A stretch of 64,000 nt of DNA from Streptomyces wuyuanensis (GCF_900103455.1 NZ_FNHI01000018.1:77819-141818), one strand, 5' to 3'; numbered from the stretch's first letter, positions 1-8,767 are shown. Notes: generated from the letters alone by a model not told the origin. A program made the numbers and translations.

Positions 1-1
1 C

Positions 2-574
2 GTCCGGCTCTCCGAACATCTGGAAGGCTTCGTGGCCCTGGGAACGACGTTCCTCTCCTACGGCGTCACCGAGCTTGCGCACGGCTACGGCTTCCTCGCC
101 GTGTTCGTCACCGCCTGTTCCATCCGAGCAGCCGAACGCACCCACGGCTATCACAAGGTCCTGCACGAGTTCACCGAGCAGATCGAACGCCTGCTGACCG
201 CGTTCCTCCTCTTCCTTCTCGGCAGTTACCTCGCCGACGGCGGCCTGAAAGCTCTCACTTGGCCCGCCGCCCTGGTCGGTCTCTTGCTCATTCTGGCCGT
301 CCGCCCGACCACCGCGTGGATCTCGCAGACCGGCCGGGCACTCCCATCCCGCGAAAGAATCGTCATTTCCGCGTTCGGCATCCGCGGCATCGGTTCCCTC
401 TTCTACCTGGCCTACGCCCTCGGGCACACGGACAAGTTCGCCGACCACACTCACCAGCTGTGGTCTCTCGTCGCCTTCACCGTCCTGCTCTCGGTCATCC
501 TGCACGGAGCCTCGGCAGCCCCGACCATCAACCGTCTCGACCGGCTCCGCACCACATCGACCCAGCGCTCCTGA
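2..574 (+). CDS. Na+/H+ antiporter, C-terminal part (cut by left edge)
   Basis: Integral-membrane cation:proton antiporter of the CPA1/NhaP kind, exchanging Na+ or K+ for H+ across the cytoplasmic membrane. The reading frame is open to the left edge, so only about the last 190 residues are present. Four to five hydrophobic segments are visible, and the motif FGIRGIGSLFYLAYAL is the arginine/glycine-rich late transmembrane motif of CPA1 antiporters. A short basic tail (RLDRLR) follows the last helix, with no room for a large cytoplasmic regulatory domain after it. The internal GTG near position 32 is not a real start because the frame reads through it from upstream. Ion specificity cannot be judged. 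Confidence 0.85.
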   Translation, partial: VRLSEHLEGFVALGTTFLSYGVTELAHGYGFLAVFVTACSIRAAERTHGYHKVLHEFTEQIERLLTAFLLFLLGSYLADGGLKALTWPAALVGLLLILAVRPTTAWISQTGRALPSRERIVISAFGIRGIGSLFYLAYALGHTDKFADHTHQLWSLVAFTVLLSVILHGASAAPTINRLDRLRTTSTQRS

Positions 575-945
575 AACGTGCACGCCAGGCCCACGACGCG
601 CGCCGGCACGGGCTCGAAACGACCAGGTAGAAGCCTCAGCAGCCGCGCCCCGGAGATACCGACCGCACCCCACCCCCGCGGTCCGGCACTCGGGGCGCGG
701 GCGACCTCATGCTCCGTGCGACGCCGCCCGATTGTGGCCGTAACCCCCTCGCAACGGTGACCGCGAGCCCGAGCCACGCAACCTCGGCGGCGGGGGTCCG
801 GGCGCCCGACACGGCCGCCCCCGACGCCCGCCGCTTCCACCTCCGCCGCGGCCGCCGGGGAACGTCCGTCGGAGCACACTCCGACCTCATCGTCCACCGC
901 CGTACACTCACCCATGACCACCCACCAGCCAGCACAGGGAGCAGC
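575..945. other. Intergenic, no gene recognised
   Basis: About 370 bases between the antiporter and the three-gene small-membrane-protein operon. Frames here have no convincing codon bias or Shine-Dalgarno motif. The promoter of the following operon presumably lies here, but no clear -35/-10 pair was recognised. Confidence 0.4.
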
Positions 946-1146
946 GTGTTCGGACGACGCATCGGAGCGGTCCTGGCCGCCGTCGGGACCGCATTGTCTC
1001 TGGCCGGCGCAGGGATGTACGTCCTACCCGGGCCCGGCCTCCCCGTGCTTGCCATCGGCCTCGCCTCGCTCATCACGGGACTCATCGTGATCGCCGCCAC
1101 CCGCCGCAACTGCCACCAGTCCCCCACCGGAGCCAGGCCCTCATGA
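946..1146 (+). CDS. Small PGPGW-type transmembrane protein
   Basis: Sixty-six-residue membrane protein, first of three coupled genes. Two hydrophobic helices flank the turn VLPGPGLPVLAIGLASL, which matches the signature of the PGPGW putative transmembrane family (consensus PGPGW followed by a G-L-rich helix). The function of that family is unknown. The GTG at 946 was chosen because AGGGAG sits about five bases upstream; longer in-frame starts lack such a site and would add a low-complexity basic tail. The stop overlaps the next start as ATGA, implying translational coupling. Confidence 0.65.
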   Translation: MFGRRIGAVLAAVGTALSLAGAGMYVLPGPGLPVLAIGLASLITGLIVIAATRRNCHQSPTGARPS

Positions 1147-1439
1147 CCTGGCACTGGATCGGCCTGACCTTCTTCTCCATCACCCTGCTCCCCGCTGGGC
1201 TGGCGATGGCCACCGGCCACGTGCCGAAGCGTCTGCGCCCGCGGCTCGCCCCGACGCCACCGCGCGGCTGGGCCGTCCTCGCGCTGTACGCCGCCGCGCC
1301 TCTCAACTCGCTCCCCCGCCTTGCCGGCGCCTCACCGACAATCATCTTGGTCGCTACCGCCACCGCGGGCATCGTCGCCACAGCCGGATGCGCGGTCGCG
1401 GCCATCGCCTCGCACCGCACAGCAAGCGCTGCGTCATGA
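1143..1439 (+). CDS. Small membrane protein, middle gene of coupled trio
   Basis: Ninety-eight residues with three predicted membrane segments: an N-terminal helix (WIGLTFFSITLLPAGLAMA), a central one around WAVLALYAAAP and a C-terminal Ala/Val-rich one. No family was recognised. Start and stop both overlap the neighbouring genes through ATGA, so all three products are probably made in similar amounts. That suggests, without proving, that they form one membrane complex. Confidence 0.6.
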   Translation: MTWHWIGLTFFSITLLPAGLAMATGHVPKRLRPRLAPTPPRGWAVLALYAAAPLNSLPRLAGASPTIILVATATAGIVATAGCAVAAIASHRTASAAS

Positions 1440-1687
1440 CGAGGGCACGGTCCTGGGGGCGCACGATCGGATCAGTCAGCCTCTGGTGGACAGCGCTCAC
1501 GCTCATCCTCTGGCTGCTGAGCCGCACCGTCGGTCAGCCCACGGACCTTCTCCGCTGCTCCGCCTCCGCAGCGCTGCTGGTCACGGTAGGGGAGATCGGA
1601 GACTGGCTACGCCGACGATGGCACGCATACCGCACCGCCAGGCGCCGCCAACCTCCAGTCGCCCGGTCTTCCACACCCCAACCGTGA
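1436..1687 (+). CDS. Small membrane protein, last gene of coupled trio
   Basis: Eighty-three residues starting at the ATG that overlaps the preceding stop. One hydrophobic segment (SLWWTALTLILWLLS) and a second weaker one are followed by a strongly basic, arginine-rich cytoplasmic tail (RRRWHAYRTARRRQ). By size and layout it faintly recalls small subunits of multisubunit cation antiporters, but no diagnostic motif was seen, so it is left as a protein of unknown function. Confidence 0.55.
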   Translation: MTRARSWGRTIGSVSLWWTALTLILWLLSRTVGQPTDLLRCSASAALLVTVGEIGDWLRRRWHAYRTARRRQPPVARSSTPQP

Positions 1688-2192
1688 CCGCGCCGGTGCA
1701 GCACCTCGAACGCACACCGGTCTCCGGGCCTGTACGGCCGACGCTCGTCGAGCTCCCCGCCTGCGGCTGACTCAGGACCTCGGCGTAGGGCCCAGCCCGG
1801 GGCGGCGTTGGTTCTCCGGTCCGGTCGACCAGGCGCAGCGCAGGTTGCCGGTCACTGGCAATGTCGGTCGCAGCGCGGAGGCAGCCCCACGACGAGCGGA
1901 TGGAGCAGGCGCTGGCAGGCTGCCGACGAAGGCGGGCGAAGGAGGGCCGTGCGGCTCAACCGACACCCCAGCGACGAGACCCACCCTCCGTGTCGACAGC
2001 CGGTCAGAGAAGCCCTGGCCCCTCGCCCCGGCCGTGATGAGTGCCCGAAAGTCACCCAACCTTGCCGAGATTGCCGTCCACCGGCAATGATTACGTATCC
2101 TTGATGCCGGTCCGAGTAGGCCGCGGCGTACTGCTTCCTTCGATCTCCGCGTGTCAGGAATCGCCACGGACGCACCGAGGAACGGAAGAGGC
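1688..2192. other. Intergenic, no gene recognised
   Basis: About 500 bases before the PucR-type regulator. The overlapping frames on both strands look like GC-rich shadows. Nothing structured was recognised apart from the GGAAGAG Shine-Dalgarno motif just before position 2193. Confidence 0.4.
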
Positions 2193-3254
2193 ATGACCGA
2201 GCCGGAAACGCCAGAGAAGTACCTGAAGGGGTACACCCAGGCCCTGACGAGTGCCTGCGCCACCGGCAGGCGGCTCACCCGCGACGAACTGGATTCGCTG
2301 CGGGGCCAGGGAGAACGGGCGGCGGAGACGGGCATCGGCCTGCGTGCTCTGATCCGGGCCCACCTCGCCGCCGCGCAGGCCGTACGCCGCACACTGGCGC
2401 CCGCTGCGGCCGACCACCTGCTCGCCGCCGTCGAGCAGGCCGTGGACGCCTTCGCAGAGGGGCATGAGCGAGCACAACGCCTCGCGGTACGCCAGGAAGA
2501 GGCGGCGCGCCGGGAGTTCATCGACGACCTCCTCTACGGGCGGAGCGACCTGGGCCGTCTCGCCGAACGCGCCGAACGGTTCGGACTCCTGCTCTCCCGG
2601 GCCCACGCGGTCGCCGTGGCGCAGGGCGGCAGTCCGTACGACGACGGTCACCGCGTCACCCGTAGGGTTGAGGCCGCCCTGGTCAGCCGCTTCGGAGACC
2701 GTCGCATCCTGCTCACCACCAAGGACGGCCGGCTCATCTGCATCGCGCCGGGCGATCAGTCCGACGTTCTCAACTTCTTCGCCAAGCAGGCCTACGCGGC
2801 CACGGGCGGCGGTCGGGTTGCTCTCGGTCGCCCCCACCCAGGTGCGGGAGGAGTCGTCCACTCCTACGAAGAGGCCCTCAACGCCCTCGACCTGGCCGAC
2901 CGCATGGGTCTGGACGAACCCGTTCTGCATGCGTCGGATCTCCTGGTCTACCCGGTGCTGACCCGCGACCGGCAGGCCATGGCCGACCTCGTACACACGG
3001 TCCTCGGCCCTCTCAAGGGAGCTCGAGGTGGAGCCCGGCCGCTGATCGAGACGCTCATCACCTACTTCGACACGGGCTGCGTCTCCGCCGAGGCCGCTCG
3101 GCGGCTCTCGCTGAGCGTGCGGGCGCTGACCTACCGACTCGAACGGATCCACAAGCTCACCGGCGCGGACCCGGCAGACCCCGTTCATCGCTACACGCTC
3201 CAAACGGCCGTCATCGGAGCCCGGCTGCTCGACTGGCCGAACAAGGAAGTCTGA
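2193..3254 (+). CDS. PucR/CdaR-family helix-turn-helix regulator
   Basis: Cytoplasmic DNA-binding regulator of 353 residues. The N-terminal half is helical and contains ARREFIDDLLYG, the segment that precedes the GGDEF-like sensory region in PucR-type proteins. The C-terminal end carries the PucR helix-turn-helix: ETLITYFDTGC, then AARRLSLSVRALTYRLERI, where the first helix reads a nutrient-stress promoter in known members and the RTLxYRL core is conserved. ATG 2193 has GGAAGAG upstream; an in-frame GTG 42 bases earlier is less well placed. It stands alone, so its target is unknown. Relatives control purine, proline or secondary-metabolite genes. Confidence 0.85.
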   Translation: MTEPETPEKYLKGYTQALTSACATGRRLTRDELDSLRGQGERAAETGIGLRALIRAHLAAAQAVRRTLAPAAADHLLAAVEQAVDAFAEGHERAQRLAVRQEEAARREFIDDLLYGRSDLGRLAERAERFGLLLSRAHAVAVAQGGSPYDDGHRVTRRVEAALVSRFGDRRILLTTKDGRLICIAPGDQSDVLNFFAKQAYAATGGGRVALGRPHPGAGGVVHSYEEALNALDLADRMGLDEPVLHASDLLVYPVLTRDRQAMADLVHTVLGPLKGARGGARPLIETLITYFDTGCVSAEAARRLSLSVRALTYRLERIHKLTGADPADPVHRYTLQTAVIGARLLDWPNKEV

Positions 3255-3528
3255 AAGACCCGAGGCGCAGGCGCCGCCGAGTGGCGAGGTGCCGCCCGCA
3301 ACGTTGCGCCGACCTCGTCCGGTCGGCCACCCGGGTTGCGGGAACCACGTGGACGCAGGGCACAGGCACGGGGCAGAGCTCTGCGGCCGGGGGCAGTTGA
3401 CGGGTGCCTTCGCCTCGTGCTGCCGAGAGGTCTTCGGGCTGCTGTTCAACAAGCTTGGCATCCGGCACAGGGGCCCCTGACACGGCGGCTTCGGCACGCG
3501 CCTCGGGGATCGCCGCCGGACGGTCGGC

Positions 3529-3909
3529 TCAGGGGTACGAGCCGGTGTCCGCGTCGCCTCCGCAAGGGCGTGCCGTGTCGTGCCAGCCGGCATCGCGCAG
3601 TTTCCTGTTCACCTGTGGAGACCCGTTGACCAGAACCAGTCGAGTGCCCTGGCCCCGCGCGCGGTGTGCGGCCAGGAGGAAGGCGACGGCGCCGTCCTGG
3701 TTCACGTCCGTAACGTCGAGCAGGTCGATTTCCAGCTCCTCCGGCCGGTCACGCAGTGCACCCATCAGTTGGCTCGTCGCCTGCTGGACGTTGCGCAGGT
3801 CGATCAAGCCGTGAAGGTGCACGCGGTCGACCGGCTCGTTGGCGGGCGCATTGCGGAGCGAGCCGAACCACCGGCTCCAGGATCGCGAAGAGCTCCGGCA
3901 TCGAGGCAT
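3529..3909 (-). CDS. STAS-domain protein with altered phospho-site
   Basis: A 126-residue protein whose residues from about 25 to 112 form a STAS (anti-sigma factor antagonist) fold: a first strand VDRVHLHGLIDL, then LEIDLLDVTDVNQDGAVAFLL and the closing strand GTRLVLVNGSPQVNRKL. In SpoIIAA-like antagonists the loop after the second strand reads DSSG and its second serine is phosphorylated by the partner kinase. Here the same loop reads NQDG, so it cannot be phosphorylated there. The start is supported by GGAG seven bases upstream, but the arginine-rich first 20 residues look atypical and a frameshift near the N terminus is possible. No kinase or sigma factor lies nearby. Confidence 0.6.
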   Translation of the reverse strand: MPRCRSSSRSWSRWFGSLRNAPANEPVDRVHLHGLIDLRNVQQATSQLMGALRDRPEELEIDLLDVTDVNQDGAVAFLLAAHRARGQGTRLVLVNGSPQVNRKLRDAGWHDTARPCGGDADTGSYP

Positions 3910-4106
3910 GGGATGGCTCCGTGGGTGGAGAAACGTGCCCGACCGGGTCCCGCCGCCCTTTCACTGCGGGAGGCGCACCCGGGTCGGCTGAAAGGGTGAT
4001 CCGGCACCCGACCCGTCACGGCGGTCTCGAGGCCCTCGTGGGCTTCGCCCTCCTGACCGCCACGGTCTGATCCTGCAGATCGCCGTACTCGTCGGGAGGG
4101 CCTTCC

Positions 4107-4295
4107 GTCGATCTGCTGCGGTACGCCGAGTCCTACTTCCACGAGGGGCATGCCCTAACCTCCCTCGCCGCGAGCATCCGGTACACCGCCGCTCCGGCGG
4201 AGCGCGGCCGTGGCGCTCAGTACACGGAGGTGCGGTTCTCAGCCGCTCTCCCCGCCCCGCTCGAGGACTTCGCTGCGGTTCTCGACCAGCGCTGA
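4107..4295 (+). pseudogene. Orphan 3' coding fragment, family unknown
   Basis: An open frame of about 60 codons with Streptomyces-like codon use ends in LPAPLEDFAAVLDQR and a TGA. It contains DLLRYAESYFHEGHALTS and the stretch RGAQYTEVRFSAALP. The frame is closed by a TGA about 40 bases upstream and has no plausible start codon or ribosome site, so it looks like the 3' end of a lost gene. The family was not recognised. Confidence 0.3.
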
Positions 4296-4913
4296 GCACA
4301 GCGCAAGGACCCACGACATCTTCCGGGTCTATGTGGAGGATCACGGCAGAAGCGACCTTTGAACCTCCGAATGCCGAAGTGTGACAGCCACACCACGCGA
4401 CCGTCACTGCCCGGATACGGCAGCCTGACCGATCGAAACTCTGCCGGGTTCCGGAATTCCTCGCTCAACACACGCCCGTTTCCCGTGCTCAGAGCGCCAC
4501 CCACGAACCACGCAGCAGCGACGTCGCAGCTCACAGCGCCTGAAGCGAAGGCGCGATCCCGAGCGCGACCACGTTCGGGTTACGGCCGATGACGTTCGGT
4601 ATGCGGATGGGGAGCTCCGGATAACGTTCTAGTCACGCTCGCTGGCCATTTTCGCGGTTACTCATCGTTATGTGATTCACCTCACCCAAAGATTCGCAAA
4701 GGCCGTGTTAGAACTGCGCAACTCCGCAACTCGGCCTTGCGTCGATGCGGAGCGCGTCGGCACCCGTCGGCGCGGCACGACCAGGGCGCTCAGGTTCGAG
4801 TCCGCGAACCGAGGCGCCCCGGGTCGCCGATCGGACAACGGCGTTCGCTCCAAGACCGCACACCATCCGGCGCAACGTCCCGTGCGCCGGTCCTGCGCCA
4901 CGAGGTAGCCACA
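4296..4913. other. Intergenic, no gene or riboswitch recognised
   Basis: About 620 bases upstream of the alanine/glycine symporter gene. The first half is relatively AT-rich (around 4600-4700) and may hold promoters. Because related symporters can be preceded by glycine riboswitches, the stretch was read for the conserved aptamer pieces, which were not found. Confidence 0.35.
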
Positions 4914-6449
4914 GTGTCACTCGACTCCATGACCGAATCCGTCGACAAGGCAGTCAGCGGGTTCTTCGAACCCATCGCCGGCTGGCTCGGAGACGTCGTC
5001 TTCTACTCCGTACCGGTCGCCGGGACGGAACTCCCCCTGATCGTCGCCTGGCTCGTCGTCGCCGGACTGGTCTTCTCCACCTGGTTCGGCCTGGTCCAGA
5101 TACGCAAGTTCCGACTCGCCGTCGACGTGGTGCGCGGGAAGTACGACGAGAAGGGGTCGGCCGGTGAGGTCAACCACTTCCAGGCCCTGACCGCGGCCGT
5201 CTCCGGCACCGTCGGCCTCGGCAACATCGCCGGTGTCGCCGTCGCCGTCTCCATCGGTGGTCCCGGCGCGACCTTCTGGATGATCCTCTGCGGTCTGCTG
5301 GGCATGGCCACGAAGTTCGTCGAGGTCACCCTCGGTGTGAAGTACCGCGAGGTCCACCCCGACGGCACCGTCTCCGGCGGCCCGATGCACTACCTCCCCA
5401 AGGGCCTGGCCGACCGCTTCGGCAAGAACGGCAAGAGCCTCGGCAAGGTGCTCGCCGTCCTGGCCTCCTTCATGATCCTGTTCTTCGGCCTCTTCGGCGG
5501 CAACCTCTTCCAGGTCAACCAGAGCTACGCGCAGCTCGTCTCCGTCGCCGGCGGCGAGAACGGCGCTCTCGGCTCCTCCGCCGGCGCTCTCTTCTTCGGC
5601 ATCCTCATCGCGGCCCTCGTCGGAATCGTGCTCCTCGGCGGCATCCGCTCCATCGCCAACGTCACCAGCAGGCTGGTCCCCGCCATGGCGGGCATCTACA
5701 TCGCCGCCTGTCTGGTCGTCATCCTCGTGAACGTCACGGCCGTACCCGACGCGGTCGTCACGATCGTCGAGGGCGCGTTCAACCCCGAGGGCGTCGCCGG
5801 AGGTGTCCTCGGCGCACTGATCATCGGTTTCAAGCGCGCCGCGTTCTCCAACGAGGCCGGTCTCGGCTCGGCCCCGATCGCGCACTCCGCGGTGAAGACC
5901 AAGCACCCCGCGAGCGAGGGCCTGGTCGCCCTGCTGGAGCCCTTCATCGACACCGTCATCATCTGCACCATGACGGCCCTCACCATCGTGATCGCCAACC
6001 CGGCGAGCTGGGCCGAAGCGCGTGCGGGTGAGTCGATCGGCGGCGTCACCATCACCTCGGACGCCTTCGGCACCGTGCTGCCCTGGTTCCCGTACATCCT
6101 CACCATCGCGGTGCTGCTCTTCGCCATCTCGACGGTGCTGACCTGGGGCTACTACTGCCTCAAGGCCTGGACGCACCTCTTCGGGCGCAGCAAGGCCAGC
6201 GAGATCACCTTCAAGGTGCTCTACACGCTGTTCGCCGTCGCCGGCTCCCTGCTCACGCTGCAGACGCTGATCGACATGGCCGACGCGGTCCTCTTCATGC
6301 TGGCGGTCATCAACATCATCGGCCTCTACCTGCTCGCACCGATCGTCAAGCGGGAACTGAACTCCTTCATGGAGTTCGTCCGCGCCCGCAAGGCCGGCGA
6401 GACGGACGACGCCGACGACGACCAGGAGCCGGTGAAGACCACCGTCTGA
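4914..6449 (+). CDS. Sodium:alanine/glycine symporter (AGCS family)
   Basis: Membrane transporter of 511 residues that takes up alanine or glycine with Na+. It has ten or more hydrophobic helices and AGCS hallmarks: the first-helix region RKFRLAVDVVRGKYD, the conserved NHFQALTAAVSGTVGLGNIAG, GGPGATFWMIL and the later FKRAAFSNEAGLGSAPIAHS. Length fits the family. GTG 4914 was chosen over the much earlier in-frame start because GAGG lies eight bases upstream and the extra N-terminal 59 residues would be arginine-rich shadow sequence. The C-terminal tail is acidic (DDADDDQEP). It appears monocistronic and is closed by the hairpin after the stop. Confidence 0.93.
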   Translation: MSLDSMTESVDKAVSGFFEPIAGWLGDVVFYSVPVAGTELPLIVAWLVVAGLVFSTWFGLVQIRKFRLAVDVVRGKYDEKGSAGEVNHFQALTAAVSGTVGLGNIAGVAVAVSIGGPGATFWMILCGLLGMATKFVEVTLGVKYREVHPDGTVSGGPMHYLPKGLADRFGKNGKSLGKVLAVLASFMILFFGLFGGNLFQVNQSYAQLVSVAGGENGALGSSAGALFFGILIAALVGIVLLGGIRSIANVTSRLVPAMAGIYIAACLVVILVNVTAVPDAVVTIVEGAFNPEGVAGGVLGALIIGFKRAAFSNEAGLGSAPIAHSAVKTKHPASEGLVALLEPFIDTVIICTMTALTIVIANPASWAEARAGESIGGVTITSDAFGTVLPWFPYILTIAVLLFAISTVLTWGYYCLKAWTHLFGRSKASEITFKVLYTLFAVAGSLLTLQTLIDMADAVLFMLAVINIIGLYLLAPIVKRELNSFMEFVRARKAGETDDADDDQEPVKTTV

Positions 6450-6471
6450 CCCCTCGCGGCCAGGCTCCTCG

Positions 6472-6508
6472 GGGGCCGCATGCGCTCGCGCCTTGCGCAT
6501 GCGGCCCC
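6472..6508 (+). terminator. Hairpin terminator after the symporter gene
   Basis: A perfect 14-bp inverted repeat, GGGGCCGCATGCGC and its complement, with a nine-base loop, begins 23 bases after the symporter stop. The run of T residues is minimal, as is usual for Streptomyces terminators. Confidence 0.7.
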
Positions 6509-6669
6509 TTCACACACGTAACCGCAGGTGGGGCGCTGCCTGGTGGCGGCGGCCCACTTCTGGATAGGGTGTAAAGAACGCGTCAAGGGACGCGGGGTGT
6601 GCCGGGAAGTCTGGTCGGCGTCAAGGGTGCAGTGTGCCCGCTCCATCGACGGCCCGGAGGCCCCATCTC

Positions 6670-7983
6670 ATGTCAGACGCCCCGCGTCAGCGCACCTTCC
6701 TCGGTCTGCTCCCCCTGCCCGAGCGCAACGCCGTGGCCGAGGCCCTGCGCACCGAGACCATCGGCGGCCTGGTGCTGCTCGCCGCGGCAGTCGTCGCCCT
6801 CGTATGGGCGAACACCCCGTGGAGCGGCGTCTACGAACAGATACGCGCATTCCACTTCGGCATCCCCGCCCTCGGCCTCGACCTGTCCGTGGGCCACTGG
6901 ACCGCCGACGGACTGCTCGCGGTCTTCTTCCTGGTCGCCGGCATCGAGCTCAAACGCGAGCTCGTCGTCGGCGAACTGCGCACCCCCGCCACCGCCGCCC
7001 TGCCGGTGATCGCGGCGGTCTGCGGGATGATCGTGCCCGCCGCACTGTACGCGGCCGTCGCCGCCTCCGGCGGGGGTTCACTCAACGGCTGGGCGGTGCC
7101 GATGGCCACCGACATCGCCTTCGCGCTCGCGGTCCTGGCCGTGCTCAGCACCCATCTGCCCGCCGCGCTCCGCGCGTTCCTGCTCACGCTCGCGGTCGTC
7201 GACGACCTCGGCGCGATCCTGATCATCGCGGTCTTCTTCACCAGCGATCTCAACTTCCTGGCTCTCGGAGGTGCCTTCGCCGGTCTGGTCGTGTTCTACG
7301 CCCTCCAGCGCCTGCGGGTCAGGGGCTGGTGGTGGTACGTGCCGCTCGGCGTCGCCATCTGGGCGCTGATGTACAACGGCGGGGTCCACGCCACGGTGGC
7401 AGGCGTCGCCATGGGCCTGATCCTGCGGACCACCCGCGACAAGGGCGAGGACGCGTCCCCCGCCGAGCGCGCCTCACACCTGCTGCACCCGGTCTCGGCG
7501 GGAGTGGCGGTGCCGCTGTTCGCCCTGTTCGCCGCCGGTGTCGGCGTCTCCGGTGCGGCCCTGGGCGAGGTGTTCACCCGGCCGGAGCCACTCGGGGTGG
7601 TGTTGGGCCTGGTCGTCGGCAAGACCCTGGGAATCTTCGCCGGCACGTACCTCGCAGCACGCTTCACCCGCGCCCGCCTGAACCCGGACCTGGCCTGGGC
7701 GGACGTCCTCGCGCTCGCCGTACTGGCCGGGATCGGTTTCACCGTCGCCCTCCTGATCGGCGAGTTGGCCTTCCCCGACCCCGCCCAGGCCGAGCACATC
7801 AAGGCGGCGGTCCTGGTCGCATCACTGATCGCCGCGGGCTTCGCCGCCCTGTTGATCAAACGCCGCAACGGCATCTACCGGCGCCTCTACGAGGAGGAGA
7901 CGCGCGACGACGACGCCGACGGCATCCCGGACATCTACCAGCGAAGCGGTTCCGGTGCCTCCGGGGGCGGAACCGTCAGGTGA
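6670..7983 (+). CDS. nhaA: Na+/H+ antiporter NhaA
   Basis: Membrane Na+/H+ antiporter (437 residues) for sodium extrusion and pH homeostasis. The family signatures are clear: PMATDIAFALAVLAVL and, shortly after, LAVVDDLGAILIIAVFF with the paired aspartates that bind the transported cation. About eleven hydrophobic helices are visible, ending in a short acidic tail (EEETRDDDADGIPDIY). ATG 6670 has GGAGG nine bases upstream. A CBS-domain gene would follow immediately, its ribosome site overlapping the nhaA stop, but that gene is broken; the small membrane gene beyond it is intact. This suggests an nhaA-CBS-small protein operon. Confidence 0.95.
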   Translation: MSDAPRQRTFLGLLPLPERNAVAEALRTETIGGLVLLAAAVVALVWANTPWSGVYEQIRAFHFGIPALGLDLSVGHWTADGLLAVFFLVAGIELKRELVVGELRTPATAALPVIAAVCGMIVPAALYAAVAASGGGSLNGWAVPMATDIAFALAVLAVLSTHLPAALRAFLLTLAVVDDLGAILIIAVFFTSDLNFLALGGAFAGLVVFYALQRLRVRGWWWYVPLGVAIWALMYNGGVHATVAGVAMGLILRTTRDKGEDASPAERASHLLHPVSAGVAVPLFALFAAGVGVSGAALGEVFTRPEPLGVVLGLVVGKTLGIFAGTYLAARFTRARLNPDLAWADVLALAVLAGIGFTVALLIGELAFPDPAQAEHIKAAVLVASLIAAGFAALLIKRRNGIYRRLYEEETRDDDADGIPDIYQRSGSGASGGGTVR

Positions 7984-7994
7984 GGAGGCGCCTC

Positions 7995-8453
7995 ATACGC
8001 GCTCAGAACCTGGCAGGGCCGTGTCCCTTGGTGACCACGGACGACGAGGCGCCCACCGCGGCCCGGATGCCGGCCGAGCAGCGGCTCCCCGCACTCCTGG
8101 TGCTCGACACCGACGGACTGCCCCACGCCGTGATTCCCGGTTCTCAACTCATTCGTGAACTCGTGCCCCCTATGCGCTCGAAGTCCCGCTGCTCGCTGCC
8201 GTCGTCGACGAGCGACGCCATGCAGAGGCCGCGGAGCGCGTCAGCCGCCTCACCGTTGCGGAATGACCCCGACGTCCCTCTATTGGCCGCCCGTCGTCGG
8301 CCCTGACGCCCACCCCACGGAGGTGCCGCGCTCATGGCTCGTGTACGCAGTCCGTTGGTCGCTGCCATCGAACGGGAGGGAGATCGGGTGACCATGCCCG
8401 GCTCGGTCTCTGCCGCACGGCTCATGCAGCACTTCATCGGGCAGAGACCGTGA
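7995..8453 (+). pseudogene. Decayed CBS-domain protein gene
   Basis: Reading across frames recovers an almost complete two-CBS-domain protein of about 150 residues. Segment one begins RAQNLAGPCPLVTTDDEAPT and continues RLPALLVLDTDGLPHAVIPG; a single missing C after ELVPP shifts the frame to YALEVPLLAAVVDERRHAEA, which runs into a stop after TVAE. The frame resumes as PPVVGPDAHPTEV and, after another lost base, as ALMARVRSPLVAAIEREGD. GGAGG is correctly spaced before an ATA codon at 7995, where an ATG or GTG would be expected, so even the start is lost. At least three indels are needed. Its last codon overlaps the next gene's GTG. Confidence 0.8.
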
Positions 8454-8719
8454 ACGGCCCCGCTTCGGTGCTGACGGTCGCGATCGTGATCGCCGCGTTG
8501 GTGATCAGGACTGCTCTCGCGGAGATGCGGCGGCCTGGAAGTGCCCGTACCCAATGGGCCTTCGCCACCAACGCCCGAGCTCTCACCGCGGGCGCACTGA
8601 CCACAGCCGTGCTGGGTGTCATCGCCATGCAGACCTACGGCTGCGGCGCCGCGGCATGGGCAGTCCTCGCAGGCGCCCTGGTCGCACTCATCGTGGACAG
8701 ACGGCCATCCGGGGAGTGA
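8450..8719 (+). CDS. Small two-helix membrane protein
   Basis: Eighty-nine residues with two or three hydrophobic segments (VLTVAIVIAALVI, then ALTTAVLGVIAMQTY and AAWAVLAGALVALIV). No family was recognised. Its GTG overlaps the stop of the decayed CBS gene as GTGA, so translation was once coupled to that gene. With the upstream frame broken, its expression may now be reduced. Context suggests an accessory of the NhaA antiporter, by inference only. Confidence 0.55.
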   Translation: MNGPASVLTVAIVIAALVIRTALAEMRRPGSARTQWAFATNARALTAGALTTAVLGVIAMQTYGCGAAAWAVLAGALVALIVDRRPSGE

Positions 8720-8737
8720 CTCCGCATCCACATTCGC

Positions 8738-8767
8738 GTTAGCCTCTAACTGTTGATAGCGACTAAC
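8738..8767. promoter_or_regulatory. Tandem operator, probably for the TetR regulator
   Basis: Two 13-base elements with the same layout lie end to end: GTTAGcctCTAAC, which is a perfect inverted repeat around three bases, and GATAGcgaCTAAC, with one mismatch. Their centres are 17 bases apart and the second ends about 14 bases before the monooxygenase start. This is the usual geometry for TetR-type repression of an adjacent oxidoreductase gene. Confidence 0.6.

Noticed and set aside
4560..4913. Possible glycine riboswitch upstream of the alanine/glycine symporter
   Set aside because: The conserved aptamer segments were not found on reading the region.
4917..6500. A 527-codon minus-strand frame antisense to the symporter gene
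   Set aside because: Its translation is Glu/Asp/Gly/Arg-rich low complexity, the usual antisense shadow of a high-GC membrane-protein gene; the plus frame has clear AGCS motifs.
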